From Engraulis encrasicolus (lineage: Eukaryota; Chordata; Actinopteri; Clupeiformes; Engraulidae), in the NCBI RefSeq assembly GCF_034702125.1, contig NC_085872.1, positions 27,310,634 to 27,374,633 on the forward strand: DNA of 64,000 nucleotides. Reading direction: 5' to 3'. Each line of letters begins with the position of its first letter. The stretch's first letter is position 1. The position numbers were made by a program, and so were the translations under genes. Positions 34,923 to 46,100 of the stretch are shown in pieces. Below the pieces are notes generated by a model that saw nothing but the letters and a program-made list of their open reading frames with translations, had not been told where the DNA came from and did no database searches.

Positions 34923-35670
34923 TCATGAGTCAAGCCAAGTAGTTTGGGTCCTCTTGGTCATCTTTTTTCTGCTCTTTTTTTTCTCCCATTGTGGGCCAAT
35001 ACATCTGAAATGCTTTATTTACTATGTAAATGTCCAGGCAGGGTATGTTGCATGTTCACTACTGCAGCAGAGGAACAGAGGTCTTCACCACTGCCCTAGT
35101 TCTATTTCCTGTGTAAGATGCTGTAGCACTAAAGGAAAGCACATCTTCTTTTCTAATCTTTTACATGTGTTACCCCAAATGTTTTGCAGTCTTTGAGCTG
35201 ACCTACGTACATGTAGGTCAAGATGAAAAGAAGTAAGGCCATGTGTTGTTACTCGTGAAGACTTTTTTCATTACTTTTACGGGGAATGTACAACAGAACA
35301 GAATGAGCATTCTTAAATACCTGACAGAGAGTGCAAAGTAATACGTAATTTTACCAGTAGATTGTGATACAAGCACATCAATGTCATTACCTTTTGAAGT
35401 AGTCACTCAAATAGGCAAACAACCAGTGAGGTTGGCTGTCTGGCAGGCTGGCTGCTGAAAGATGTACAGAGGAAAACTTGGTTCAATAAACATGCCTGTG
35501 TTGATCTACTATGGGTTTTCTGTATGACTGGGTCGGCCGAAACCACAACAAAACTGGCCTCAAACCCCACAGACGAGGCCCCCATGTGGCCAGTTTGCAA
35601 CCATGAGCAGCTCACAGCAGTTCTGCGTGATGACAGACTTCGCCCATATGGGGCCAACAGTGGTTCTGCC

Positions 35671-35848
35671 CAGGGCTGGACTGGTCATCTGGCATAGCTG
35701 ACATTTCCCAATGGGCCCTGCAGCCTCGTGGGCCCCAATTTCCAGAAATGTAAAGAAAAAATAAATACATTCTGCTAATGACGCTAATTATCAGGGACCC
35801 CTTTATGCCAAAAGTGCCCAGGCCCTATTTTTCCCCAGGCCAGCCCTG
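35671..35848. mobile_element. short MITE with CAGGGCTGG ends
   Basis: CAGGGCTGGACTGG at the left and CAGGCCAGCCCTG at the right are complementary. A similar GGGCAGGGAGACTGG stretch lies just upstream of the Ty3 insertion near 26762. Confidence 0.65.
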
Positions 35849-36167
35849 ATTCTGCCACATGAGCCATCTATTTATTTGGCGAGCAGTGTTCTGGCCATAT
35901 CCAACGTAAAACTAGAAATGCACTCAGAGTGCAGACCTCCAACAAGGAAGCTGTTTGGTGGAACATTTAACTATGTTGCACCCTATTTTTATTTAAAGTC
36001 TTTCTGCCTTCTTTTTGTGGTGTTAGAAACTGGAACGTCAACATTCACCCTGTCCCACAATTCAATTTCCGGTCACTAGGGGCGTCTAGATTTGTAAGCT
36101 AGCAATGGTGAAGATTTTTTTTTTTAAATCCTGGTTCCGTGATCCGGATCACCACCAAAGTTTCCAC

Positions 36168-36171
<4 letters not shown>

Positions 36172-36250
<79 letters not shown>
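36172..36250. repeat. (AT)n microsatellite
   Basis: About 79 bp of pure AT marking the left border of duplication unit A; absent at the start of unit B. Confidence 0.97.
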
Positions 36251-36252
<2 letters not shown>

Positions 36253-36300
36253 TAAGAACACAATTAATGCCATTTGAGACACTTCATTGTTGTCACAAGC

Positions 36301-36480
36301 AGGGCAGTCATGTGCAAGTGCATAGGGTGTTGTTCTTGTAGCCCGAGAGTTGCCGTCTCTCCCATCCTTCTCCATGACTGAGGTACCCTGAGCATGGTAC
36401 TGCTATCTTTGGGGTGCCCCTTTGCACAGGTGAGCCATCAATGCAATTTGTTGCACTGAATGTTGTGACAGTGAGACTTT
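36301..36480 (+). mobile_element. degraded SINE, family a
   Basis: Keeps GGGCAGTCATGTGCAAGTGC and CTCCATGACTGAGGTACCCT but lost most of the B-box region. Its paralogue in the other duplication unit is at 41561-41770. Confidence 0.7.
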
Positions 36481-36601
36481 TATTCAGAACATTCTGATTT
36501 CATTTATGGTAAATAAATATTATGATTAGAAACCTCAGATATTGCCATCAGATGGAACTGGTTGTTGGCAAGCAGGAAATAACAAAGGATAGTCAATAGA
36601 T

Positions 36602-36607
36602 TTTATT
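36602..36607 (-). promoter_or_regulatory. possible polyadenylation signal of IgR3
   Basis: AATAAA read on the minus strand, about 0.6 kb after the IgR3 stop. The corresponding unit of IgR4 has one at 41956-41961. The distance is long, so the assignment is tentative. Confidence 0.3.
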
Positions 36608-36717
36608 GAGGATCGCAGGTTGACCAAGAAAAGGTCAATGCAGCAACAACTACAAGTTTATGGAGCTACCAGGGATGGGTTAATAGGCGGGCCAAGCGGG
36701 CTAAATGCAGTGGTGTA

Positions 36718-36897
36718 ATCTACTTTTTTGAAGTGGGTAGACTGTATATTTGAACATTTTTTGAAGTGGGTATACTGTATGTATTTGTGCTATTCAAAAC
36801 AATGGATCAATGAATTTTAAGTGGGTATACTGAAATCCCTGAAATTTAGAAGTGGGTATACTCCGTATACCCGCGTTCTACGTAGACTACACCACTG
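36718..36897. mobile_element. hAT-type MITE in duplication unit A only
   Basis: Ends CAGTGGTGTAATCTAC and GTAGACTACACCACTG; interior repeats AAGTGGGTATACTG. Flanks GCTAAATG and GCTACATG match at 7 of 8. Unit B has no insert at the matching place (about 42105). Confidence 0.88.
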
Positions 36898-37232
36898 GCT
36901 ACATGTGTGTGGAAGGACTCATGACGTCAGATGGTGACAGTTCTGAGGACCTCAGGCCAGGGCCCTACTGGCAACATATCACTGAGATGCTGTTAGAGAT
37001 TATGGGGCCTCAGGAAGTAAACAAATAAGTAAACAATGTTGGAGACCCACATCATAGTCCTCATCTGGGGCCTATATGGTTGGTTAGAGATGTGGATCCA
37101 TTCTAATGAGTGGTAGCATATAACATTAAACACAGGGAGACAGTGAGATGAACTGAAACTCTTAAACCACAGAATATTTGACTAAATACAATTCCTTTGG
37201 AGATGGCAGATGTGATGGATTGCAGCAGTTAG

Positions 37233-37744
37233 TTAGTTTCTTGAATTAGTGGTTCGCACGCCCGAATATGTGGCGAAGTCTTCATTGTTGCTTGTCTTGT
37301 TCTGACGAGGCCGTTGTCCACGGGAGCGGACATCCAGTTCAGCATAGTGCAGGTCTTCATCCTGTAACATGTACAGTTGAAGTGAGCATGTGTAAAGTAG
37401 CAGACCACGACGGCATGTTCATGGCATGCTACGGTAAAATGGGAATATCAACTTAGTAACTGAACTGAACAATGAAAGATCCAATGTTGCTTACCCCATT
37501 TAGACATGGCCCGGTAAGAGGTCAGTGTTTAGACCATAATAAGGCCATAATACTCCTATGACACATTCACTTAACCTCAGGTCACCAGATAACCAGGTAA
37601 GCTTACCTCGGCCAGCAGTGGGTTTGTAGTACTTATACAGTAGTTATTATGTATTATCTGGTCACCTGTTGTCCTGCATGACGACTGGAGCTCTTCACCT
37701 TGTTAACAGGGCGCTCACATTGAGAGCTTGAATCTGCACACGCA

Positions 37745-37811
<67 letters not shown>

Positions 37812-39314
37812 GCACGCACACACGCATGCACACACACACACAGTTGACAGTTAAAATATTACTGACTGGGAAGTCTTTAGAAAAGGATGCTATATAGGCT
37901 ATCTTTCAATAAGGTGATACCCTTTCTTCGGCAGATGCAGTACACACAGATGAAGGTTATGCCTGCAGACAGTAGTGAGAACGCAAGACAGGCCCCAATC
38001 AGCAGATTCCAGTCCTTTTCACATTCAGAGGGAGGAGGACAGGAGGGTGGATGGGTGGTAGCAGTAGGCCTAATGTCTAAAAGAAACAGGGGATAGTTGA
38101 TTGATAATACAAAATGAATGAATGAATGAATGAATGAATGAATGAATGAATGAATGAATGAATGAATGAATGAATGAATGAATGAATGAATGAATGAATG
38201 AAGTGAAGTGAAGTGAAGTAAAATGAAGTGGGTGAATATAAGCTATAATTTTTTTCCTTTTTAAATTAATGTTCTATATGCATGGGTCAAAATGACCCGA
38301 ACACATCTATGTAACACAAACACGAACACCTTACAAGGGTTAAGATGAACACACCTAAGTTGCAACTTCATCTTGAAAATGAATGGGAACTTACGTAGTT
38401 CTGCTGATCCACTCTTGAATTTGAAGACCGAACATTTGGAAGCATTCGACAGATTGTTTCTTGGATATAGATGATTGTAAAAAAAAAATCCTTAATAATC
38501 CTAACCAATCCTTGGTAAATTCTGAATAAAAACAAAAATCTCTAATTTCATTACTACTACTATTTTCATACTATGATTGTATGGATTTACCAGATCATTA
38601 GTGTAGATTGCCTGTGAACATACTCTGTCACTTCCGTGATTATAGTGAAAACTATGAAAAATGCTTCATTTGTCAAAATAGGTTTCGCAGTCTTAGGTGC
38701 GATCTCATCTGAGAGGGACCCAGAAGGTATGGGAAACTGTCCTGTGATTACATACCATAGATAAAAATGTCATTCTTTAAAAATATATATATATTGCACC
38801 TGCAGTGCTACAGAGAAAGGGGACTCTTACCTGTTATCACTTTGAATGTTGGTCCAAATGTATAGCGATCACTGGAAGTGTTGATTGCCTCAGAGTAGAA
38901 ACATGTATTATTGATAGTTTTGATGACTAAATCATAGCAGTTCTCATTCTTCTTGAACTGAAAGTTCTGATGGTCTCTGTTTTTCTGTGTAATGAACTGA
39001 AACAGCCCATCAGAGCAGTATTGTATCCAAATTCCTTTTGGAGTGGCTTCGGTACTGGAACAGTTGAGAGTGATGTCTTCTCCTGGTCTCCACACAATTG
39101 TATTCTTTCTGCATCCTTCAAGGTGTGTAAGGCAGCTTAACAGACCTAAGGAATACATTTACATGGACATGTTTATAGTAAGTGTGAAAAGTGCACCAGT
39201 CATCAACAAGTCTGACATTGCAATATGTTGTGATACTCAGGTTTTTGGAAGAAAATGGGAATACGATTACATAAAAGTTTACTTACAAAGCACTGTAGTA
39301 GCCATGATGCCCAT
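37233..39314 (-). CDS. IgR3: V-domain Ig receptor with ITIM tail
   Basis: Minus-strand receptor with exons 39314-39287 (leader), 39145-38831 (V), 38076-37921 (stalk/TM), 37733-37666 (linker), 37361-37233 (tail); phases 1,1,1,0; about 231 residues. The signal peptide is [20 protein letters not shown]. The V domain has the first Cys in ITLNC, then WIQYC, ENCYDL and NTCFY, so four Cys. It lacks the usual DxGxYxC, and ends in FGPTFKV, which resembles a degenerate J motif. A Thr/Pro stalk precedes a TM segment at about residues 132-158 ending CVYCICRRK. The tail has LHYAEL (strict ITIM, Tyr about 195) and ATYSGV (Tyr about 221; Ala at -2 falls outside the strict consensus). WIQYC recalls the extra Cys of CD300/pIgR-type V domains. 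It is the near twin of IgR4 within a segmental duplication. Confidence 0.8.
37737..37841. repeat. (CA)n in IgR3 intron 3
   Basis: Begins four bases from the acceptor of exon 4 on the minus strand. Contains CACG units at both ends. Confidence 0.97.
38114..38201. repeat. (GAAT)n microsatellite in IgR3 intron 2
   Basis: About 22 tetranucleotide units, followed by AAGTG units. IgR4 has only a few diverged units at the same place. Confidence 0.97.
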
Positions 39315-41560
39315 CGTTATGGCCTGTGCTTGTGAATGAGCTGAGGCGGTCTTTGAAAGAACGCAGAGTGGGCTACAATGTGTTTAGTGAGGTGTCATTA
39401 CACCTTGACCTGATCACAAACAGTGAAGGCTCATCAAGATCACGTTTTACCATCTGAGTCCCAACTTGAGGAATTAGAACTGATTTTAAATGATTATAAC
39501 TTGCAATAGTACATTTGCTACATGCACTTTCACAGGTTAAGAGCAGTTTTTGGTATGGTTTTGCAACAACTCAGAAAGCCAAGGCATATTGGGTGCTGCA
39601 GTGTCATAGTAGGTCATGGTGAAGGCTAATCAGACAGTCAAAAAAATGATGGCCATCAACACAATATGGAGCAAAATAGCTCTAGGTGTTACACAAGTCA
39701 CTTAATTTGGAGAAATATAACACCTTCCTGACTACAAACCTTGTAATACTTTGCATGTAGAGTTGTGTGGAATAGGCCTTGATTGTTTCAGCTGTTTTTC
39801 TTCTTCCCGGCCCATCAACAAAGGGCACAATTGGCATGCAGTATACAGGTAGATACGACATGATTCAGCATGTGCAGGAGCATCAACAAGGAAGGGACGT
39901 GTTGATTCTAAAAACTGTTAGTCACAGAAAGTCTTATATCTTAACCCCAAATCTTAATGAATGTGCACAACAAAAGGGACATTTAAAACAAAAAAAATGT
40001 TTGTTCAATCACTGCCCATATTAATATAGTTAATGCCATATTTAAAACAATTGGATGTTTTAACATTCATTTGTTGTGGAAGACCCACACCAGTCTTTAT
40101 TAAAGGAAATCAAAAATGTGAATTTTATCATGGCCATGTGTCCTTTTCACATGGGTGGTCACGTTATAGATGTAAAGCCGATAAACTGCATTTAACGCTG
40201 TCATTGCTCAAGCTATTTCACCTTTACCCAATTTCTTCTGCCCTCAAAGGAAATGGTCAGGTTTGTCAGTTAACATGGTAGTAGTAATTATCATTCCAGT
40301 ATCTGACCAATAAAAAGTTAACTGAGAGAAAGGACTTTCTGTTTTGTTTGTGCGTGCTATGAGAGTAGAGGCCTACACCATAGAGGTGCTAGGGGCGATT
40401 GTGGGTTTCCTGTGCTTTAAGCTCAGCTTAATTTCTCAGTTATACATCTGCATTGCATTGCTTTCCGTTACTAACCACACATGTTTCCATGGGCTTGAAG
40501 TCAATCGAGCTATTTTGAGCCTATGATGCCTAGCTCCTCTCTGGTGATGGTGTTAGGCCTGTGTTGCAGATATCAGTCCTGTCTTGACAACTATACTGTA
40601 GCCTATGTTCATGTGTAGGTCTTGTCTCTCCACCGCAGCAGTTGCCTGGTGAGCCCCAGTACCACAACTCAACCCCCTCACATAGTAGTTCTTTACTACG
40701 GTCGTGAATTTGGCTGTATTTATAAAACCAAAAATTTAAACTCAATGATCACTCCACATTTTGAATATTTGCCTTGAATTGGTTTTTTTTGGGTATTGTA
40801 TCTTGCAATTGTATTATGTATTATTCATTTTTAAAATATGTGAAATATCTTTGACTGTAATTTTTCAACTGTGTACTATAACTGTGTATTTTTTTGTTTT
40901 GTTTTAACCTTGCTTTTTTTAAGGAACATCAAACCTGTCAAGGGACAAAAGATGTTGGTAATATGTTGGAATGCTGGTAATATGTGCTGTCCCTTTTTAA
41001 ATAAATAAACTTGTAACATCAAATTAAAATCTGCTCTAAGATCATTGGGCTGTCCATAGCAAAGCTATTCCAGGAAGCTCATAACAATCGTATGCTCAGA
41101 CTGCCACATGCATCTCTACCGACATCACACACACTCTTTTCCACAAATACAAGCCATTACCCTCAAGTAGGCGTTTCGGAGTTCCCTGCTTCAACCACAT
41201 CAGACTTAAACATGTCTTCTTACATCAATCAATTATTTAGCTAAATCGTAAGACTCGTAAGACTGCATAGTGTTATCACTCCACGTTGTTAATATCTTCA
41301 AGTTCTGTGGGTTGTATGTAATATAAGCTATGTATTCATACTGTCTGTATATAGATCTGTGTCCTCTGTTTTTGTCAGTTGTGCAACAGTCTTGTAATGT
41401 GATGGTATGTGTACAGTCTGTCCTGTCTTAAATGAGTTTTGCTCAGGAATGCAAAATGAATTTCAGTGGAAACTGACAATAAAGTATAATTGACCATGTA
41501 TAACCTAAGAACACTTTAGGCTAATGCCCATTGAGACACCAAATTATTGCCACACTGCAG

Positions 41561-41770
41561 GGCAGTCATGTGCAAGTGCATAGGGTGTTGGGCTTGTTGC
41601 CCGAGAGTTGCCAGTTCAATTCCCAACACCTAGAGTTGCCGTTTTCTCCATCCTCCTCCATGACTGAGGTACCCCGAGCATGCTGGTACTGCCATCTCTG
41701 GGGCACCTGTTGGGCTGCCCTTTTGCACAGGCGATGCCGTTTCACTGAACTGTTTGTTGTGACAGTGAGA
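41561..41770 (+). mobile_element. degraded SINE, family a
   Basis: Counterpart of the copy at 36301-36480, longer in the tRNA-like head (GTTGCCAGTTCAATTCC is retained). Inherited through the segmental duplication. Confidence 0.7.
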
Positions 41771-41955
41771 CTTGGATTCAGATGATTGTGAATTGTATAC
41801 TCTAGTCTAGATGGTAAATAATATGTGTTTTGAAGCAGATATCTGTCACTATTGTGCTATCTATCATTAGAAACCTCAGATATCGGCATCAGATGGACCT
41901 GGTTGTTGGCAAGTAGGAAAAAACAAAGATGGCTACAGCTCTGGTTTCCCCATGC

Positions 41956-41961
41956 TTTATT
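41956..41961 (-). promoter_or_regulatory. possible polyadenylation signal of IgR4
   Basis: AATAAA on the minus strand about 0.59 kb after the IgR4 stop, at a distance similar to that in IgR3. Tentative. Confidence 0.3.
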
Positions 41962-42547
41962 TAATAATGATTATTAATGCATAACAAAGCAAAGTCATTT
42001 TGGATAGATAATACATTTTATCGAAAAATGCAGGTTGACCTCCAAAAGGTCAATACAGCAACAACTGCAAGTGAATGGGATGGATTAATAGGCTGGCCAA
42101 GCAGCCTGCTGCATGTGGAAGGATTCATGATGACGTCAGATGGTGGCAGCTCTGAGGACTTCAGGGCCCTCCTGACAAAACGTCACTGCGATGCTGTTAG
42201 AGATTGTGGTGCCTCAGAAAGAAATAAAATAAGTAAACAATGTTGGAGATCCAGATCATTGTCCTCATCTGGGGCCAATATGGTTGGTTAGAGATGTGGA
42301 TCCATTGTAATGAGTGGTAGCACCATTTACAAGCAGTAGGACCTAAGATGACCCTAAAAATGGACAATTAAGTGAAGTACAGTTGCAGCACTGTGTTTTC
42401 CCATTTGGTATTTGAAACAAAATCCAGATACATACTCCTAGAATCTCTGGGGAGACAGTGAGATGAACTGAAATTCTGAAACCACAGAATATTTGACTAA
42501 ATGCAATTCATTTTGAGATGGCAGATGTGATGGACTTCAGCAGTTAG

Positions 42548-43015
42548 TTAGTTCCTTGAATTAGTGGTCCGCACACCCGCATATGTGACGAAGTCTTCAT
42601 TGTTGCTTGTCTTGTTCTGACGGGGCCGTTGTCCACGGGAGCGGACATCCAGTTCAGCATAGTGCAAGTCATCATCCTGTAACATGTACAGTTTAAGTGA
42701 ACATGTTAAAGTGCGGTATCATTAACAATAGACCAAGACAGCATGTTCGTAGCGTGCTAAATATCAGATTCCACTAACAGACTCTACTACTTGTCTGGTA
42801 AGAGGCCAGTGTTTAGACCATAATAAGGCCATAATACTCCTATGACACATTCACTTAACCTCAGCCATCCAGGTCACCAGATAACCAGGTAAGCTTACCT
42901 TGGCCAGCAGTGGGTTTGTATTACTTATAGTTATGCATTATGGTCACCTGTTGTCCTGCATGACGACGGGAGCTCTTCACCTTGTTAGGAGGACGCTCGC
43001 ATTGAGAGCTTGATT

Positions 43016-43054
<39 letters not shown>

Positions 43055-43059
43055 CGCAC

Positions 43060-43130
<71 letters not shown>

Positions 43131-46100
43131 GACAGTTAAAATATTACTGACTGGGAAGTATCAGTACAGTATGTTCTATCAATAAGGATCAGTAAGGTAT
43201 GATACCCTTTCTTCGGCAGATGCAGTACACACAGATGAAGGTTATGCCTGCAGACAGTAGTGAGAACGCAAGACAGGCCCCAATCAGCAGGTGCCAGCCC
43301 TTTTCACATCCAGAGGGAGGAGGACAGGAGGGTGGTGGATGGGTGGTAGCAGTAGGCCTAATGTCTAAAAGAAACAGTTGTTTGATAATACAAAATGAAT
43401 GACTGAATGAATGACTGAATGATTAAGCTAAGTTAAGTAAAATAAGATAAAACAACATAAAGACACAAACAATAGATATAATGGATGGTGTGTCATCTTT
43501 CTGGGGGGTGTTCCAAGTTTCCAAGTATGAGAGGAGCTTGGCATCATCACATAAAAAACTGAGGTAGTTAGCCTATTACTTACTCATTTATAATTGTACA
43601 ATATGCTGCATTGTTCAAGAGTGGACACTTGGGTGCAAATGCATTGCAAAAATCAAAGAATTTGAAAGGCCGGCACTCATGCTGGAAATTAGTCATACCA
43701 GAGGCGGTTTGTGGTGGATTTTGGCGATGGATGGTGTAAAAAAAGAGTAAAATTGCATACGCATGTATAGAAAAATGATGTACAACTTGTTGCATAAGAA
43801 TGAAAACATAAACAGACTTGTGAAAGAATAAACAGACATAAAAAGGTTATATACAGTATACTATCAGATAGGCCTATATTAGGCTTACTGTAGGTGGAAA
43901 ATTACTGAGCTTATTTTAGGGGACACATAAGGCAACAGTCGAGACCGCGAGTCACACAGACACACAGTCGCAGTCTGAATGTCCAGCAGACATTCAGACA
44001 TAATTGTAACACGTTTAACCAAGCTTTTAAACAATGATTCTTTGCAAACGAAGACAAGATGTTCTAGGGTAAAAGCTTAGGACGTGATAAAACCACAATG
44101 AACTAGACTTAAGGGTGTGAAAAAATACAAAAATACTCCGATAAGGCAGAGTCTTCGAAAAGGTGTGCCTTGGCTCAAGGAAAGTTTAAAGCTACTCTAC
44201 TAATTACACGTCTCTAACACCTGTTCTGTGCTTGTATGCCCCATGTACAAGAGAGGGAGAAACCTAGATATTGCCTTAAAATTAATTCCAAATAAGTAAG
44301 ATGAAGATATAAATAAAAGTGTCCATGACATCATGGACTCTGACACTGATTGGCTGAGGAACATGCTAGAAGGCTGAGATGATAAAAAGTGAGAGGAGTC
44401 AGGCCCTTGGCAGAGGTTGTTGGGGGTGTGCTACTAGAAGCATCTCAGAGCAGGTTTCCAGGTTGCAACTCTGTGTTATGTGTTCCCCTAAAACATGTTG
44501 GCCCCTATCCAGCCCGCCTGGTAATTTTGGTCTAGAATCGCCACTGATGTGTTGTCTGTTTTTTAAAGGGGAAATCCAGAGTAAAATGGCTTAAATAGTG
44601 TTAAAACATGGCGCTGATGGCTAACTCGGGCCACATACCTCAACTCCATACATGCGCTGCATTGTGAATCCCAAGTGCTAGTCAGAATTCCAAGAGTGAA
44701 ATTTGGCTTCCGCTGTGATGGACCGGCACCTATTAACCGTAGTTATAAAACTCTACCACCCATTTACGAGGCTCAAAGTTGCTCAATACTTCATTCCGCA
44801 GAGTCGCAGGGTTGTTGACATGTAAAAGGAGGCATAGAGAACTTTGCCAGTGCACAGTTTGATTAGAAACAATGCCATACAGGCTACACCACCTCCAGTA
44901 TAGCCGACAAAGTTGAAGATTTATTCACTCAAGATGCGCAAAAGACAGTACACACCATAAATATAGTGATACAATCAATGCATAAGTCTGATGCAGAGTT
45001 CCTGTAAACAGCCACCTTAAATGGGCTCCAGGTAGAATATAGCCCTCAGCACCATGTTTTAACACTATTTAAGCAATTTTACACCGGATTTCCCCTTTAA
45101 AGGGGTACAAGGTAGGATGCGGTGCCCGTGGCATGCTTGTCTTAAAATGTACACCGTAATGAAAAAATGCAGTTCAAATAAACTCGAGGTGAGACTGTTT
45201 TTCACCACGGAACGGCAGCAGTTGATACAAATCTGAATACGTTACGACACTCGTTCGGACCGCGCTGTCAAAAGTTGCATGTGGGCTTTTCTGACAGTGG
45301 ACCGTGGAAATGGTCGCGGGTGCCATCGTTCACTTACTAATGACTCGAATAAGCATCGGCTGACACGGGACCATGATTAAATAAACTTTTAATCCTGGAG
45401 CCCCTTTAGGATGAATGTTTGCATAAACTCTGCATCAGACTTATGCATTGATTGTATCCCTATATTTATGGTGTACTGTCTTTTGTGTATCTTGAGTGAA
45501 TAAATCTTCAACATCGTTTAGATCTGTTTGGACAACTTTTGTTCTGATTTGATACGACTGGACCTGGTTGACGAGTCCACCCATGGGCGGTTCTAGACGG
45601 GGGCCAGGGTGGGCCAGGGCCCCTGTTTTCCTCCCAGCCCCTGTTGTGGCTCCTGTGCTAAACAGCCAATGACCTCAACATGATATACATATTTGTATAT
45701 TATATATTCGTAACAATAAAATATATCTCCTTATCCAATTTATGCCCCCCCCCCCCCCCCCCCCATGTTATTTTTGTTATTTTACTTCCCCACTCCTAAA
45801 AAGGAAAACAGGAAATTGGTTCATAACAGATAGCTCAGAAGAGGTGATACATTGATATAACAAAGGAGAATAGAAAGGCGAAAAGAAAGCGCTAAGTCTC
45901 AGCTATGATCCCAACCTTAGACCAATAGAGCAGTGGTTCTTAACCTTTTTTTCTTAAAGCCCCCCTTACCTGTGCCAGAGACAAGTCGCGCACCCCCAAT
46001 CAAAACTTCTACACGTGTATACGCACTACAAAATGATTTAAGTGCTTAATTACACGATTCTTAATCAATACCATGACTTAACATGGGGATAAAAACATGT

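Larger units (their letters stand above)
36250..40690. repeat. segmental duplication unit A (carries IgR3)
   Basis: The segment starts at CCTAAGAACAC beside a degraded SINE and ends near TAGCTCCTCTCTG...CCTCACATAGT. It is repeated in the same orientation at 41503-50490. Flanking non-coding sequence, all five exons and both intron 3 CA repeats are shared, so the duplication covered a whole gene with upstream DNA. Confidence 0.8.

Noticed and set aside
38114..38201. CRISPR-like or satellite array
   Set aside because: It is a simple GAAT tetranucleotide run with no spacers; the genome is eukaryotic.
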